Part shown: positions 63,475-64,000 of the stretch, piece by piece
Layout: each line of letters opens with the position of its first letter
Position numbering within the stretch: position 1 is the first letter of the stretch
Assembly: GCA_905250025.1 (NCBI GenBank)
Contig: CAJNOJ010000011.1
Span: 439,287-503,286, forward strand
Origin: Adineta ricciae
Lineage: Eukaryota > Rotifera > Eurotatoria > Adinetida > Adinetidae
Direction of reading: 5' to 3'
DNA: 64,000 bases
Notes under the pieces: model-generated
What the model was told of the DNA's origin: nothing
Databases searched by the model: none
Seen by the model: the letters and a program-made list of their open reading frames with translations, nothing else
Made by a program: the position numbers and the translations under genes

Positions 63475-64000
63475 ATGAATTTGCCGTCATCGTCTATCAC
63501 TAGAGATGATCATAACGAAAAATTAAATAGAAGAGAAAAACTTTCATTCAATCGATTCCTCTCATTTCATGAAAATACGTTATCGTCAGTGGAAAATTAT
63601 CGCCGGTCACTAAACGAGGTAAGTTCATTAACGACAAAATCGATCTACCGATGATTTTTCTCAAACCTGTTTTTTGTTTACTTATTTATTTACTTTCTTT
63701 TCCTAGTCTATATCAAATTTGAGTGAAAACAATAAAGATCATCTCGACGAGATATTCTCTTTTGAATGCACTCATTGCTGGAAAATCTTCGCCAGTGAAT
63801 ACGGTTTCAATTATCATATGAACATGTATCATCCAAGTCAATCGGTCGTGTGTTCTGATTGTAACGTTACATTTCGTTCACATCGGGCGTTGAAGAATCA
63901 TCAACAACGCTTTCATTTCAATTATTCGCAAAATCTTCCCGATTATCATCATCTTTCCTCCTACTTATTTTTGGCTTTTTCAACTCAGCAATTCTCCTTT
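63475..64000 (+). CDS. C2H2 zinc-finger protein, N-terminal part, cut by window edge
   Basis: Exon 1 (63475-63618) starts MNLPSSSITRDDHNEKLNRR. Exon 2 starts at 63707 (SISNLSENNKDHLDE) and is open to base 64000. Two C2H2 fingers are visible: CTHCWKIFASEYGFNYHMN with MYH, and CSDCNVTFRSHRALKNHQQR with FH. It is probably a DNA-binding transcription factor. The family cannot be told from this part. Confidence 0.8.

Overview
This is an animal nuclear genomic window. It is AT-rich, gene-dense and built from many very small introns (mostly about 45 to 65 bases, GT-AG). The gene set is metazoan: a KCNQ channel, a matrix metalloprotease, RASEF, WBP2, CDK2AP1, an HMGB protein, SPT16 and a PACT-domain protein. 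Tiny introns, short gaps between genes, acceptor-like sites directly upstream of several start codons, and a few genes with a bacterial or plant flavour (RapZ-like, LURP-one-like, a plant-type dipeptidyl peptidase) together suggest a bdelloid rotifer. That assignment is an inference. For most multi-exon genes I traced the exons base by base, and the summed lengths are divisible by three.

Layout from left to right. 1-9.3 kb: a truncated RapZ-C-like gene, a small two-TM protein, an unrecognised 142-aa gene, a cation-dependent mannose-6-phosphate receptor, then MRI1 and TRMT61A in close tandem. 9.5-19.1 kb, all minus strand: CDK2AP1, KCNQ, a DDX21-like helicase with zinc knuckles, and a plant-type DPP. 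18.9-21.9 kb: WBP2 on minus, with a complete metalloprotease gene on plus inside its second intron. 22.4-30.8 kb: RASEF, a Tctex1-type dynein light chain, a short pericentrin-like PACT protein, a secreted LURP-one protein and LSM8. 30.8-35.9 kb: a gene-poor stretch with a GC-rich palindrome-ended element, a broken envelope-like coding remnant and a tentative small secreted peptide gene. 35.9-41 kb: an alpha/beta hydrolase and an HMGB/DSP1-like factor. 42.3-52.4 kb: MITD1, whose 7.3-kb second intron holds a complete 2,299-aa lectin/CUB receptor gene on the same strand, followed by PYCR and TMEM70 only 32 bases apart. 54.4-58.8 kb: SPT16. 59.4-61.2 kb: a secreted repeat-protein gene I do not recognise. 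61.9-64 kb: eIF3j and the start of a C2H2 zinc-finger gene.

Most genes are independent housekeeping or regulatory units. Groupings that may be functional are the possible trans-spliced pairs MRI1-TRMT61A and PYCR-TMEM70, and the two nested pairs (MMP in WBP2, lectin/CUB receptor in MITD1). The strongest candidate for something undescribed is the secreted protein at 59.46-61.23 kb: signal peptide, two 40-residue Cys-rich modules on exons of identical length, and four Leu-rich repeats, two of them identical in protein over more than 80 residues.
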